DNA of 64,000 nt from Paucibacter sp. KBW04 (lineage in GTDB: Bacteria > Pseudomonadota > Gammaproteobacteria > Burkholderiales > Burkholderiaceae_C). Below the pieces are notes generated by a model. It ran no database searches and had not been told where the DNA came from. It worked only from the letters and a program-made list of their open reading frames with translations. Each line of letters starts with the position of its first letter. Position 1 is the first letter of the stretch. This document shows positions 17,804 through 27,201 of this stretch, one piece after another. The stretch is from the NCBI RefSeq assembly GCF_003852425.1, contig NZ_QAJN01000001.1:509987-573986 (forward strand). The letters are read 5' to 3'. A program made the position numbers and the translations under genes.

Positions 17804-19072
17804 ATGAACAAGACTTCTTCCCGTCGTATCGCCATCGTCGGCGCCGGTCAGTCCGGTCTGCCCTTGGCACTCTCGCTGCAGGCCCGTGGCGACGAGGTCA
17901 CCCTGCTCAGCAATCGCAGCGCCGCGCAGATCCGCGGCGGCCGGGTGATGTCCAGCCAATGCATGTTCGACGCAGCCTTGCAGATCGAGCGCGATCACCA
18001 GCTGGATTGGTGGGGCCAGGACTGCCCGCCGGTGCAAGGCATAGGCTTGTGCGTGCCCAACCCCGACCCCGCTGCGCCGCGCGGCACCAAGCTGATCGAC
18101 TGGGCCGCGCCCTTGCACAAACCGGCCCAGGCGGTGGACCAGCGCCTCAAGATGCCGGCCTGGATGGAGGCCTTCGAGCAGCGCGGCGGGTGCTTGATCT
18201 TGCAGGAGGCCGGTATTGAGGAGCTGGAGGAGTTGGCGGCCAGCCATGATCTGCTGGTGCTGGCGGCAGGCAAGGGTGAGATCGTCAACCAGCTCTTTGC
18301 CCGCGACGCCGAGAAAAGCATTTACGACCGCCCGCAGCGTGCCCTGGCCCTGACCTATGTGCAAGGCATGCTGCCGCGCGAGCCTTACTCCCGGGTCTGC
18401 TTCAATCTGATTCCCGGTGTGGGCGAATACTTTGTGTTCCCGGCGCTGACGCTGAACGGCGCCTGCGAGATCATGGTGTTCGAGGGCGTGCCCGGCGGCC
18501 CCATGGACTGCTGGGCCGACGTCAAAACCCCCGAGCAGCATCTGGCCCGCAGCTTGGAGACCCTGCAGCGCTTTCTGCCCTGGGAAGCCGAGCGCTGCCG
18601 CGATGTGCGTCTGACCGACGACTTGGGCACCCTGGCCGGCCGCTTCGCACCCACGGTGCGCCGGCCCGTGGGCCGCCTGCCTTCGGGCCGGCTGGTGCTG
18701 GGCATGGGCGACGCGGTGGTGGTCAACGACCCCATCACCGGCCAGGGCAGCAATAACGCCACCAAGGCCTTCCAGGTCTATTACGACGCGATCTGCGCGC
18801 GTGGCGATCAGGCCTTTGATGCTGGCTGGATGCAGGCCACCTTCGACCGCTACTGGGCCTATGCCAAGGACGTGGTGCGCTGGACCAATATGCTCCTGGC
18901 CCCGCCGCCCGAGCACATCTTGCAACTGCTGGGCGCGGCGGGCCAATGCCCCAGCATTGCCAGCGCGATTGCCAATAACTTCGACCACCCGCCCGCCTTC
19001 TTCCCCTGGTGGGGCGATGCGCAGGAATGCCAGCGCTTTGTTGCCCAACATATGGAGAGGCAGGCGGCATGA
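17804..19072 (+). CDS. FAD-dependent monooxygenase, styrene/indole monooxygenase (StyA) family
   Basis: 422 residues. The N-terminal FAD-binding Rossmann motif IAIVGAGQSGLPLALSL is at about 9-25, followed by RGGRVMSSQCMFD. The C-terminal GMGDAVVVNDPITGQGSNNA (DP-GQG, flavin ribityl contact) is typical of group E flavoprotein monooxygenases. Such enzymes epoxidise styrene or oxidise indole using FADH2 delivered by a separate reductase. The reductase gene follows with an ATGA overlap, which fits obligate pairing. GGAG lies 8 bases upstream of ATG 17804. The actual substrate cannot be read from sequence. Confidence 0.9.
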   Translation: MNKTSSRRIAIVGAGQSGLPLALSLQARGDEVTLLSNRSAAQIRGGRVMSSQCMFDAALQIERDHQLDWWGQDCPPVQGIGLCVPNPDPAAPRGTKLIDWAAPLHKPAQAVDQRLKMPAWMEAFEQRGGCLILQEAGIEELEELAASHDLLVLAAGKGEIVNQLFARDAEKSIYDRPQRALALTYVQGMLPREPYSRVCFNLIPGVGEYFVFPALTLNGACEIMVFEGVPGGPMDCWADVKTPEQHLARSLETLQRFLPWEAERCRDVRLTDDLGTLAGRFAPTVRRPVGRLPSGRLVLGMGDAVVVNDPITGQGSNNATKAFQVYYDAICARGDQAFDAGWMQATFDRYWAYAKDVVRWTNMLLAPPPEHILQLLGAAGQCPSIASAIANNFDHPPAFFPWWGDAQECQRFVAQHMERQAA

Positions 19073-19605
19073 ATGCGCGACAAGATGTGGCTGCGGCCAC
19101 CGCGCCATCGGCCTTGAGTCAAGACCTGACCCCCACGGCGCTGCGCCAAAGCCTGGGCTGTTTTCCCAGCGGGGTCACGGTGGTCACGGCAAGGGCGGCG
19201 GATGGCCGCCCCGTGGGACTCACGGTCAACTCTTTTGCCTCCTTGTCGCTGGAGCCGCCGCTGCTGCTCTGGAGCCTGGCCAACCGTTCGCCCAATCGCC
19301 AGGCCTTCAGGCAGGCCACGCATTTCGCCATCCATGTGCTGGCGGCCCACCAGGGCGAAACCGCACTGCAGTTCGCCAACTCGCGCCTGCCCGACAAGTT
19401 CCAGGGCATCGCCTTGCAGCCGCCGCTATGGGCCGAGGCGCCGCCCTTGTTGGCCGACAGCCATGCCTTGTTTTTGTGCGAGAGTCGGGACGCGATCGAA
19501 TCCGGTGACCACACCTTGTTCATCGGCCGCATCCAGCAGCACCGGCGCGATCAGGGCGCGCCACTTTTGTTTTATCGCGGGCAGTTTGGTGAAGTTAAAA
19601 CTTAG
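19069..19605 (+). CDS. Flavin reductase, StyB/HpaC-like
   Basis: 178 residues with the flavin reductase-like split barrel: LGCFPSGVTVVTARA, GLTVNSFASLSLEPPLLLWS and the C-terminal LFYRGQFGEV. It supplies reduced flavin to the StyA-type oxygenase whose stop codon overlaps its start (ATGA, 19069-19072). The N-terminus holds one copy of the recurring 13-base motif (19120-19133), coding QDLTP. Confidence 0.92.
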   Translation: MNARQDVAAATAPSALSQDLTPTALRQSLGCFPSGVTVVTARAADGRPVGLTVNSFASLSLEPPLLLWSLANRSPNRQAFRQATHFAIHVLAAHQGETALQFANSRLPDKFQGIALQPPLWAEAPPLLADSHALFLCESRDAIESGDHTLFIGRIQQHRRDQGAPLLFYRGQFGEVKT

Positions 19606-19618
19606 GAGACACGCAATC

Positions 19619-20860
19619 ATGGCCGGTCAAACCATCAAGATCCAAGCCGCTGACGGCAGCGGCAGCTTCAGCGCCTATCTGGCCCTGCCGCCCGGCGGCA
19701 CGGGCCCCGGCATCGTCTTGGCCCAGGAAATCTTTGGCATCAACGAGTTCGTGCGCCAGACGGCGGATTACTACGCCGAGGAGGGCTATGTGGTGATCGC
19801 CCCCGATCTGTTCTGGCGCCAGCAGCCCGGCGTGGAACTGGGTTACTCCGAAGCAGAGTGGCAGCAAGCCTTTGGCTTCTTCCAGGGCTTTGATCGCGAC
19901 AAGGGGGTGGAGGACATTGGCGCCACCCTGCAAGCCCTGCGTGCCCGGCCCGAGTTCGCGGGCAAGGCGGGGGTGCTGGGCTTTTGCCTGGGCGGCATGC
20001 TGGCCTTTATGAGCGCCTGCCGCCTGGATGTGGATGTGGCCGTGGGCTATTACGGCGTGGGCATGGAGAACAAGCTGGACGAGGCGGCCAACATCCGCGG
20101 CCGCCTGGTGCTGCACTTTGCCGAGAAGGACGGCTACTGCACGGCCGAGGCCCGCGCCACCATCATGCAAGCCTTGCAGCAGCGCCCCAGCACCGAGCTT
20201 TATGTCTACCCCGGTGTGGACCATGCGTTTGCCCGCCCGGCCTCCCCGCATTTCGACAAGGCCTCGGCCCTGATGGCCCATCAGCGCTCGGTGGCCGCCT
20301 TCAAGGCCGAGATGGGCCCGCACTACGACTTCTCGGCGCTCTGGGACAAGCATTGCGAATACGAGTTCGCCAGCCGCAATGTGGACGACACCATGGCCAC
20401 CATGGTGGCCCAGCCCTACGTCAACCACATTCCCACCATGACGGGCGGTGTGGGCCATGACGCGCTCAAACGCTTTTACAAATACCACTTCGTCAACAGC
20501 AATCCACCCGATACGCGGCTGATCCCCATCTCCCGCACCATAGGCGCCACCCAGATCGTGGACGAGCTGTTGTTCTGCTTCACCCATAGCTGCGAGATCG
20601 ACTGGATGCTGCCCGGCATCGCGCCCACCGGACGCGAGGTGCAGATCCCCTTGGTGGCCATTGTCAAGTTCCGTGGCGACAAGCTCTACCACGAGCACAT
20701 CTACTGGGATCAGGCCTCGGTGCTGGTGCAGATCGGCAAGCTGGACCCGAGCGGCCTGCCGGTGGCGGGCATGGAGACGGCGCGCAAACTGCTGGACGAG
20801 AAGCTGCCGTCGAACCGCTTGATGCCTAGTTGGAGTGGCAGCGAAGGTAAGCCGATCTAG
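19619..20860 (+). CDS. Dienelactone hydrolase fused to an NTF2/SnoaL-like domain
   Basis: 413 residues. Residues 1-240 form a dienelactone hydrolase with the complete triad at Cys123 (GFCLGGM), Asp171 (EKDGYC) and His202 (GVDHAF), the same spacing as in classical enzymes. Residues about 255-400 form a separate domain with NTF2/SnoaL character (FASRNVDDTMATMVAQPYVN, DELLFCFTHSCEIDWMLPG). ATG 19619 with AGGAG 10 bases upstream, so it continues the oxygenase operon. The first domain probably opens a lactone or related ring; the second could bind or transform a pathway intermediate. Both roles are inferred. Confidence 0.88.
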   Translation: MAGQTIKIQAADGSGSFSAYLALPPGGTGPGIVLAQEIFGINEFVRQTADYYAEEGYVVIAPDLFWRQQPGVELGYSEAEWQQAFGFFQGFDRDKGVEDIGATLQALRARPEFAGKAGVLGFCLGGMLAFMSACRLDVDVAVGYYGVGMENKLDEAANIRGRLVLHFAEKDGYCTAEARATIMQALQQRPSTELYVYPGVDHAFARPASPHFDKASALMAHQRSVAAFKAEMGPHYDFSALWDKHCEYEFASRNVDDTMATMVAQPYVNHIPTMTGGVGHDALKRFYKYHFVNSNPPDTRLIPISRTIGATQIVDELLFCFTHSCEIDWMLPGIAPTGREVQIPLVAIVKFRGDKLYHEHIYWDQASVLVQIGKLDPSGLPVAGMETARKLLDEKLPSNRLMPSWSGSEGKPI

Positions 20861-20976
20861 CCTTCAGCGAGCAGGCAAAGAGAGGGGCTGCCCGCCTGCT
20901 TTTGCTTCGCTTGTGTGACAGCCAGGCTTAGGCCCAGCGTGCTATCGTCTTTGCAATTCCTGAGAGGAAAGCAAAG

Positions 20977-21759
20977 ATGAGTTACAGCATTGATTTATCG
21001 GGCCGCGTGGCCCTGGTGACCGGCGCTTCCAGCGGCCTGGGGGCTCAATTCGCCAAGACCCTGGCCCAGGCCGGTGCCTGTGTGGTGCTGGCGGGTCGCC
21101 GCACCGAACGCCTCAAAACCTTGCGCAGCGAGATCGAGGGTGCGGGCGGCGACGCCCACGTGGTGCATCTGGATGTGACCGATCTGGACAGCATCAAATC
21201 GGCCGTGGCCCATGCCGAGACCGAGGTCGGCACGCTGGATATCTTGATCAATAACTCCGGCGTCAGCACCACCCAGCGCCTCACCGATGTGGGGCCGGAT
21301 GATTACGACTTCGTCATGGACACCAATGTGCGCGGCGCCTTTTTTGTGGCGCAAGAAGTGGGCAAGCGCATGTTGGCGCGGGCGCGCGGTTCGGCACCGG
21401 GCACCTTTATCGGCGGGCGCATCGTCAATATTGCCTCCATGGCCGGCCTGCGGGTGCTGAGCCAGATCGGCGTTTATTCCATGAGCAAGGCGGCCGTCAT
21501 CCACATGACCCGGGCCATGGCCCTGGAATGGGGCAAGTACGGCATCAATGTCAACGCCATCTGCCCCGGCTATATCGACACCGAGATCAACCACCACCAC
21601 TGGGGCACCGAGCAGGGCCAGAAGCTGGTGGAGCTGCTGCCCCGCAAGCGCGTGGGTCAACCGCGGGATCTGGATACCTCCTTGCTGATGCTGTGCGCCA
21701 ACGAGAGCCATTTCATCAATGGCGCGGTGATTCAGGCCGACGATGGATTTGGAGTCTAA
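20977..21759 (+). CDS. Short-chain dehydrogenase/reductase
   Basis: 260 residues, classical SDR: TGASSGLGAQFAKTL near 16-30, NNSG near 91-94, catalytic Ser in NIASMAG and YSMSK. It has its own Shine-Dalgarno GAGAGGAAA before ATG 20977 and a 116-base gap from the hydrolase, so it may be a separate unit. Six bases separate it from yceH. Relatives are annotated as 3-oxoacyl-ACP or 3-hydroxyacyl-CoA reductases; the substrate is not certain. Confidence 0.9.
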   Translation: MSYSIDLSGRVALVTGASSGLGAQFAKTLAQAGACVVLAGRRTERLKTLRSEIEGAGGDAHVVHLDVTDLDSIKSAVAHAETEVGTLDILINNSGVSTTQRLTDVGPDDYDFVMDTNVRGAFFVAQEVGKRMLARARGSAPGTFIGGRIVNIASMAGLRVLSQIGVYSMSKAAVIHMTRAMALEWGKYGINVNAICPGYIDTEINHHHWGTEQGQKLVELLPRKRVGQPRDLDTSLLMLCANESHFINGAVIQADDGFGV

Positions 21760-21765
21760 GCAGCG

Positions 21766-22404
21766 ATGGCTTTGCGAACTTTGAGCGCCCTGGAGGCGCG
21801 TGTGCTGGCGGTGTTGGTGGAAAAGGAATCCACCGTGCCTGATAGTTACCCCCTGTCCCTGAATGCCCTGACCCTGGGCTGCAACCAGAAGACCGCGCGT
21901 GAGCCGGTGATGGCCGCCAGCGAGGCCGATGTGCTGGCGGCGCTGGAGGAATTGAAGGCCATGCATCTGGTCAGCACCGTCAGCGGTAGCCGGGTGGTGC
22001 GCTTCGAGCATAACGGCGCGCGTGGCCTGGGCGTGCCCGGTGCGGCCCTGGCCTTGCTGACCTTGCTGATGCTGCGCGGCCCGCAAACGGCGGCCGAGCT
22101 GCGGCTCAATACCGAGCGGCTACACCGCTTTGCCGATATCTCATCGGTGGAAGGTTTTCTGGAAGAGCTGGCCGAGCGTCAGCCGGCCTACGCCGTCAAG
22201 CTGCCCCGCGCGCCTGGCGCCCGAGAGCCGCGTTGGGCCCATCTGCTCTGCGGTGAGGTTGCATTGCCGGCGCCCGGCCAAGCGGCCCCGCCGCGTGACG
22301 ATGAGCTGGCCTTTTTGCGCGCCGAGCAGCAGCGCTTGAGCAGCGAGGTCGAGCAACTCAAGGCCTTGGTGCAGCGTATGGCGGCTGAACTCGGCATCAG
22401 CTGA
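21766..22404 (+). CDS. YceH family (DUF480) protein
   Basis: 212 residues with the conserved opening LSALEARVLAVLVEKESTVPDSYPLSLN and NQKT, two predicted winged-helix modules, and a C-terminal coiled-coil segment (FLRAEQQRLSSEVEQLKALV). The family is widespread and of unknown molecular role. Its stop overlaps the next start by one base (TGATG at 22402-22406), implying coupled translation with the thioesterase. Confidence 0.92.
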   Translation: MALRTLSALEARVLAVLVEKESTVPDSYPLSLNALTLGCNQKTAREPVMAASEADVLAALEELKAMHLVSTVSGSRVVRFEHNGARGLGVPGAALALLTLLMLRGPQTAAELRLNTERLHRFADISSVEGFLEELAERQPAYAVKLPRAPGAREPRWAHLLCGEVALPAPGQAAPPRDDELAFLRAEQQRLSSEVEQLKALVQRMAAELGIS

Positions 22405-22823
22405 TGCGCTTCGATCTGCCTCAGGATAGGAAGCTGGTCTACGAGACCCGCTTTCCGATTCGCTGGGGCGATATGGACGCCATGGGCCATGTCAACAATA
22501 CGATCTACTTCCGCTATCTGGAGATCGTGCGGGTGGAGTGGTTTGACAAGCTGGATGCCGCCCCTAACCCCAAGGGTCAAGGCCCGGTGATCGTCAATGC
22601 CTGCTGTACCTTTCACAAACAGCTGGAGTACCCGGGCGAGGTGCTGGCCAAGCTGTTCGTGAGCAATCCGGGCCGCAGCAGCTTTGAGGAATGGGTGACG
22701 TTGGAACGGGCGGATCAGCCAGGCCTCATCTACGCCAGCGGCGGTGCGACGGTGGTGTGGACCGACTTTCCGACCCAAAAGTCGGTGCCGCTGCCCGAGG
22801 ATTTGCGCGCCTTGCTGGTTTGA
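22404..22823 (+). CDS. Acyl-CoA thioesterase, 4HBT hotdog family
   Basis: 139 residues, hotdog fold: RWGDMDAMGHVNNTIYFRYL carries the conserved Asp and HVNN loop of the YbgC/4HBT type. It hydrolyses acyl-CoA thioesters; chain specificity is unknown. It converges with the serine hydrolase gene, whose stop is 9 bases away, with no clear terminator between. Confidence 0.9.
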   Translation: MRFDLPQDRKLVYETRFPIRWGDMDAMGHVNNTIYFRYLEIVRVEWFDKLDAAPNPKGQGPVIVNACCTFHKQLEYPGEVLAKLFVSNPGRSSFEEWVTLERADQPGLIYASGGATVVWTDFPTQKSVPLPEDLRALLV

Positions 22824-22832
22824 GCCGCGTGC

Positions 22833-23987
22833 TCAGAGGTCGCCCATCTCGGCCACCAGTGTTTGCCAGACCTCGTGGCCGCTCAGCCCATTGCTGAGAA
22901 AAACCAGGCCGCTTTTGCGTGTGGGCGAGAACTGGCTATAGGCTCTGAAGCCCGTGCTATTGGCGCCCGAGTGATAGGCGATCACGCCCTGGGCCGTGGG
23001 GTTGAGCGCAAAGCCCAGACTCCATTGCACGCTGTCGCTATGCGCCAAGCCTGGCCGCTGGATCGGTGGGCGCGACTTCACTTCGACCTGTGGGCTGAGC
23101 ATCTGTGAGGGCGCCTGGGCGATCATCAGGCTCAGGAAGCGGGCGTAGTCCTTGGCCGTCGTGTAAAGCGTGTAGCCCGCGTTGGCCTGGGCGTAGCGGG
23201 CGAGCGGCAGCGCTTGGCCGTCCTCGGCATGGCCGCGGGCACGCAAGGCGTCCAAAGCGGGCGTCAACACAAAGCCGCTGTGCCGCATGGCCTGGGGCTC
23301 GAAGAGCTGGCGCTGGGCCATGTCTTGCAAGAGCTGGCCCTCGATGTGCTCCAGGCAGTTTTGCAGCAAGGCATAGCCTTCACCGGAGTAGCGGAAGTCG
23401 CTGCCGGGTTGGAAGGCGAGGCCGAGGGCGGGCCGATCAGGTTTGCTCTCGGCGTCTTCCTCACGCCAATTGGGCAAACCCGATCGGTGGCTAAGCAGAT
23501 GGCGCGGCGTGATCTGGGCACGCCAAGTTTGTTGCTGTGCCGGGGTCGCATGCGTATCGGCAAAAAAGGCTTGCAAGGCCGCCTCTGGCATCTGCTCGGC
23601 CACGGGTCTATCGAGTGCCAGCCGCCCCAGCTCGCAAGCCCGCATCGCCAGCCAGGCAAACACGGGCTTACTCATGGAGGCGGCCTCGAAGACCGTGTCC
23701 GCTTGAATCGCGGCTTGGGGTTGGCCAGCCCGCTTCGTGCCGTAGCAAAGAGTCCAGATGGTCTGCCCACCCCGCAGCAGGCAGAGCTGGGCGCCGGGCA
23801 CGGCGAACTGCTGGCAAAGGGCTGGCAGCTGGCGGCTAAGCCAGGCCTGGGTCGCTTGATCGGCTGCTGGCCTGCCAAGACTTGCCGCCGGGGTCAGGTC
23901 TTGCCCCCTAGCCTCGGCCTGCCATGTGAGCACGCCGCTCAGCGCCGCCGTGTCCCGCAGCAACTGGCGGCGTGTCAGCGGCCTCAC
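22833..23987 (-). CDS. Exported serine hydrolase of the beta-lactamase/esterase EstB-like family
   Basis: 384 residues with a twin-arginine-like leader (RRQLLRDTAALSGVL). The beta-lactamase class C fold is marked by SMSK (nucleophile Ser and general-base Lys), YSG at the YxN position and HSGANSTG at the KTG/HxG position. Such proteins are esterases, peptidases or beta-lactamases. The GTG start at 23987 overlaps the stop of the TonB receptor gene upstream (GTGA, 23987-23984), so translation is coupled and a shared substrate is likely. It contains one recurring 13-base motif (23890-23904), coding QDLTP. Confidence 0.87.
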   Translation of the reverse strand: MRPLTRRQLLRDTAALSGVLTWQAEARGQDLTPAASLGRPAADQATQAWLSRQLPALCQQFAVPGAQLCLLRGGQTIWTLCYGTKRAGQPQAAIQADTVFEAASMSKPVFAWLAMRACELGRLALDRPVAEQMPEAALQAFFADTHATPAQQQTWRAQITPRHLLSHRSGLPNWREEDAESKPDRPALGLAFQPGSDFRYSGEGYALLQNCLEHIEGQLLQDMAQRQLFEPQAMRHSGFVLTPALDALRARGHAEDGQALPLARYAQANAGYTLYTTAKDYARFLSLMIAQAPSQMLSPQVEVKSRPPIQRPGLAHSDSVQWSLGFALNPTAQGVIAYHSGANSTGFRAYSQFSPTRKSGLVFLSNGLSGHEVWQTLVAEMGDL

Positions 23988-26803
23988 TTGAAGCGGTACT
24001 GGGCGCTGATGTAGCCAAAGCGACCGCGCGGGTCGGTGTAGCTGGGGTCGTAGCCAGAGATGAAGAAGTAGGCCTGGTTGGAGAAGGGCGGGGCGGTGTC
24101 GAACAGATTCTTCACACCCGCGCGCAGGGTGAAGGCCTTGTTGACATCCCAGGCGGCCGACATATCCCAGAGCGAGTAAGCCTTCACCACATTGGGCGCG
24201 ACCACGGTGCCGGAGTTGGTGTCGATGGCCGAGTTCTGGTCGGTGTAGCTGCTGGAGTAGTTATTCGCCAGGGCGAGGCTCCATGGGCCAGAGGACCAGT
24301 CCAAGGTCAGGCGATGGCGCCAGCGCTGCACCACGCCGTTGGTGACGAACTTGCCCAGATCGCTGACGAAGTCGTCGCCGTAGCCGGTCTGCTTCTCGGA
24401 TTTGAGCACCAGGGTGCCGACCAGCTTGGCGCCGAACTGACCGATCGAGGTGTTGAGCCGCTTGAGGTCGAAGGTGAAGTCCAGGCCGGAGGCGCGCTGC
24501 TTGCCGCGGTTCTCTTTGCGCAATTCGATGAAGCAGATGGAGGAGTCGCTGGCGTCGTAGGCGCAACCGGGCAGGCCCTCGTTCATGTTGTAGCGATGGA
24601 CCAGATTGCCGTACTTGGCCAGATTGCCGAGGATCACGTCGTCGCCGATGGTGCTGATCAGATCGGTCTTCTCGATATTCCAGTAGTCCAGGCCCAGGCT
24701 CAGCATGGGGTGGGGTTCCACCACCACGCCAAAGCTGAACTGCTTGGATTTCTCGGGCTTCAGATTCGGGTTGGCATAGGTGCGGGTCTTCCACAAATCG
24801 GCGCAGAAGCCCAGATCGTTGTCGTTCTCTGCCATACAGACCGGGTCGGGCAGGGTGGCGGTTTCGCCGGTTTTGACCGGGCGATACATATCGTTGAGCG
24901 AAGGCGCGCGGAAGCCGGTACCGGCCGAGGCGCGCAGCACCATCTCCTTGATGGGCGCGTAGCGCAGGCCCAGCTTGGGATTGGTGGTGCCGCCCACCAC
25001 ATCGTAGTGATCGTGGCGCAGGGCGAATTGCAGTTCCAACTCCTTGGTGATGGGGGCGCTGATTTCGCCGTAAACGGCCCAGACCTTGCGCGAGTTGTCG
25101 GTGAACTGTGCGTCGCCGGGGGTGGGGTCGCCCACGATATTGTCGGAAATCAGCAGGTCTGAGGCGGCCGAGCGACTGGCTTCGCGGCGCAGTTCCGCGC
25201 CCACCGCAATGGCCAGGTCGCCGCCGGTCAGCTTGGCCAGCGAGCGACTGCCCTTGATGTCAAACACATCCATGGTGCCGGTGGCATTGCGCACCTCTTG
25301 ATTGATCTGATTGCTCTGCAGGAACTTCAGGCCTTCGGCGGACTGGGGGCCGAAGGGGTTGATCACGCCATTGGCGAAGGCCTCCATGGTCTTGTCGTAC
25401 AGCAGGTAGCCGGCCACATCGCGGTCCGACACCTTGTTGACGCTGTGGTTGTAGGCCAGGTTGTAGTCCCAGGCGCCCAAGCTGCCTTCCATGCCCAGCA
25501 CAAAGCGGCTGCCGCTGCTCACCACCTCGCTGGTGCGGCGGCCGGCATCGAGCAAGCGGGTGCGCACGGTCAGGCTGCGCAACTCGTCGCCCGGGTCGGC
25601 GGCGGCCAGGCTGGTCTTGGCCAGGCCTGGGATCAGGCTGACGTCCATCTCGCCGTCGATGCGGTTGGAGGTGCCGGTGTAAAAGCTCTTGGCCTGGGTC
25701 AGCGAGACCTCGGCAAAGAGCTGGTGCTGCTCGCTCAGGGCAAAAACGCCTCGGCCCAGGAAGTCGATCTTGTCGGTCTTGGGCGAGAGCTCGATGTCCC
25801 GCATGTAGTCATAGGTGCAGCCGTCCACGCCGCCGATGCCGTCCGGCAGGTACAGGGTGTGGGGCGGGTTGCAATTGGGGGCGCTGAGATTGATGGTGCG
25901 GGTGGAGATGGGCTTGCCATTGATGGCGAAGCCTTCGTCCTCCAGGGCACTGAGTTGGCCGCGCGTCAGGCGAATATTGGCCGGGAAACCCGCAGAGGAC
26001 AGCAGATGCGGCAAGCGCTTGGGGATCTCCAGATCGCTGATGAATTTGCGCTGCGAGGTGGAGAGGGCGTTGGTGTGCTGATAGTCCAGCACGCCGAAGA
26101 TATTGAAGCGGTCCCGGCTGATGTCGCCCAGGCCGCCCGCCAGGGAAACAGTGTGTTTGCCAGCGCCCCCTTCCTGGGTGTTGCCGGCGTAGACCTCCAC
26201 TTCCAGGCCTTGGTAGTCCTTGCGGGTGATGAAGTTGATGACGCCACCGATGGCGTCCGTGCCGTAGATGGCGGAGGCGCCGTCCAACAGCACTTCCACT
26301 CTCTGGATGGCAGCGACCGGGATGTTGTTGAGGTCGACGCCCGAGTCGTCGCCCGGCGAGGCGAAGTTGGCCATGCGCCGGCCATTCAAAAGCACCAGGG
26401 TGGAGGAGGTGCCCAGGCCGCGCAGATTGGCGGAGTTGAAGCCCATCTGGTCCTTGAAGCCGCCCGTGCCAATGCTGACGCCGTCGGTCAAGCTATTGCT
26501 GGCGGCACTGAGGCTGGCCACCAACTCGGCCGCGGTGGTGATGCCGGACTTGACCATATCGGCACGGGTGATCACCTGCACCGGCAGGGCGCCTTCGGCT
26601 TCGATGCGCTTGATCGCTGAGCCGGTGATCTCCACCCGCTCCAACTTCTTGGTCTCCTCGTCCTTGGTCTGCGCCTGACTCGAAAGTGCGGACATCGCAC
26701 CCAAGGCCAGCAAGCAGGCCTGCAAGCTCAGGCGTTTCTTCAACCCAGCGCTGCTGGGCGTTTGCTTGTAAGCGTGGCGAAGCGTGGAGGCTTTGTTAGT
26801 CAT
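23984..26803 (-). CDS. TonB-dependent outer-membrane receptor
   Basis: About 939 residues from ATG 26803 with a signal peptide (LSLQACLLALGAMSALSSQA). The plug domain includes VEITGSAIKR, LRGLGTSSTLVLLNGRR and YGTDAIGGVINFITRKDY; the 22-strand barrel ends with an aromatic-rich C-terminus (GYISAQYRFK). It imports a large or scarce solute using TonB energy. The class is the one common in oligopeptide and carbohydrate uptake rather than a typical siderophore type, but the ligand is not known. No Shine-Dalgarno site is visible; an open frame extends to 26920. It is coupled to the serine hydrolase and lies opposite a cyanophycinase-like gene. Confidence 0.92.
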   Translation of the reverse strand: MTNKASTLRHAYKQTPSSAGLKKRLSLQACLLALGAMSALSSQAQTKDEETKKLERVEITGSAIKRIEAEGALPVQVITRADMVKSGITTAAELVASLSAASNSLTDGVSIGTGGFKDQMGFNSANLRGLGTSSTLVLLNGRRMANFASPGDDSGVDLNNIPVAAIQRVEVLLDGASAIYGTDAIGGVINFITRKDYQGLEVEVYAGNTQEGGAGKHTVSLAGGLGDISRDRFNIFGVLDYQHTNALSTSQRKFISDLEIPKRLPHLLSSAGFPANIRLTRGQLSALEDEGFAINGKPISTRTINLSAPNCNPPHTLYLPDGIGGVDGCTYDYMRDIELSPKTDKIDFLGRGVFALSEQHQLFAEVSLTQAKSFYTGTSNRIDGEMDVSLIPGLAKTSLAAADPGDELRSLTVRTRLLDAGRRTSEVVSSGSRFVLGMEGSLGAWDYNLAYNHSVNKVSDRDVAGYLLYDKTMEAFANGVINPFGPQSAEGLKFLQSNQINQEVRNATGTMDVFDIKGSRSLAKLTGGDLAIAVGAELRREASRSAASDLLISDNIVGDPTPGDAQFTDNSRKVWAVYGEISAPITKELELQFALRHDHYDVVGGTTNPKLGLRYAPIKEMVLRASAGTGFRAPSLNDMYRPVKTGETATLPDPVCMAENDNDLGFCADLWKTRTYANPNLKPEKSKQFSFGVVVEPHPMLSLGLDYWNIEKTDLISTIGDDVILGNLAKYGNLVHRYNMNEGLPGCAYDASDSSICFIELRKENRGKQRASGLDFTFDLKRLNTSIGQFGAKLVGTLVLKSEKQTGYGDDFVSDLGKFVTNGVVQRWRHRLTLDWSSGPWSLALANNYSSSYTDQNSAIDTNSGTVVAPNVVKAYSLWDMSAAWDVNKAFTLRAGVKNLFDTAPPFSNQAYFFISGYDPSYTDPRGRFGYISAQYRFK

Positions 26804-27201
26804 GAGGAGGGTCCGCTTGGGGCTGAGGATGGGAGGGGCTTGATCGGCGCTTGATGACGGGCGTGTGTCGGTGCATGCAGTCCAGGGCTTGCAAGCGCTG
26901 CACAGATGCGAACTTCGCACAGCTTTGCACTCAGTCTAGAAAGCTAGTGCGCCCAGGGCCAGTGGGTAAACACAGGCTCAGTCGCGTGAATGCAACTCTT
27001 GGCCGCACAAGCTGTCCATTGAATTAGGGGGAAGGGCGGCTCCGGCTGCTCGCCCCAGGTCGGCTACCATCAAGCGGCGCATGCACGGCGCGAGTCGTGT
27101 TGCCTGAACCCCTAGGTTTTGCCTGCATCGCCAGGCGATTCGCTAACCCCTGATTTCAACAGCCCAAAACTTGCAGCGCGGCCTCGGCCGCCCCCGATCT
27201 C
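26804..27201. promoter_or_regulatory. Divergent regulatory region, TonB receptor versus cyanophycinase-like gene
   Basis: About 400 bases with no gene. The perfect inverted repeat TGCGAA-c-TTCGCA is at 26907-26919, about 105 bases upstream of the receptor start, with GCTTGCAAGC close by (about 26888-26897). Either could be an operator. No confident -35/-10 pair was assigned. Confidence 0.4.
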
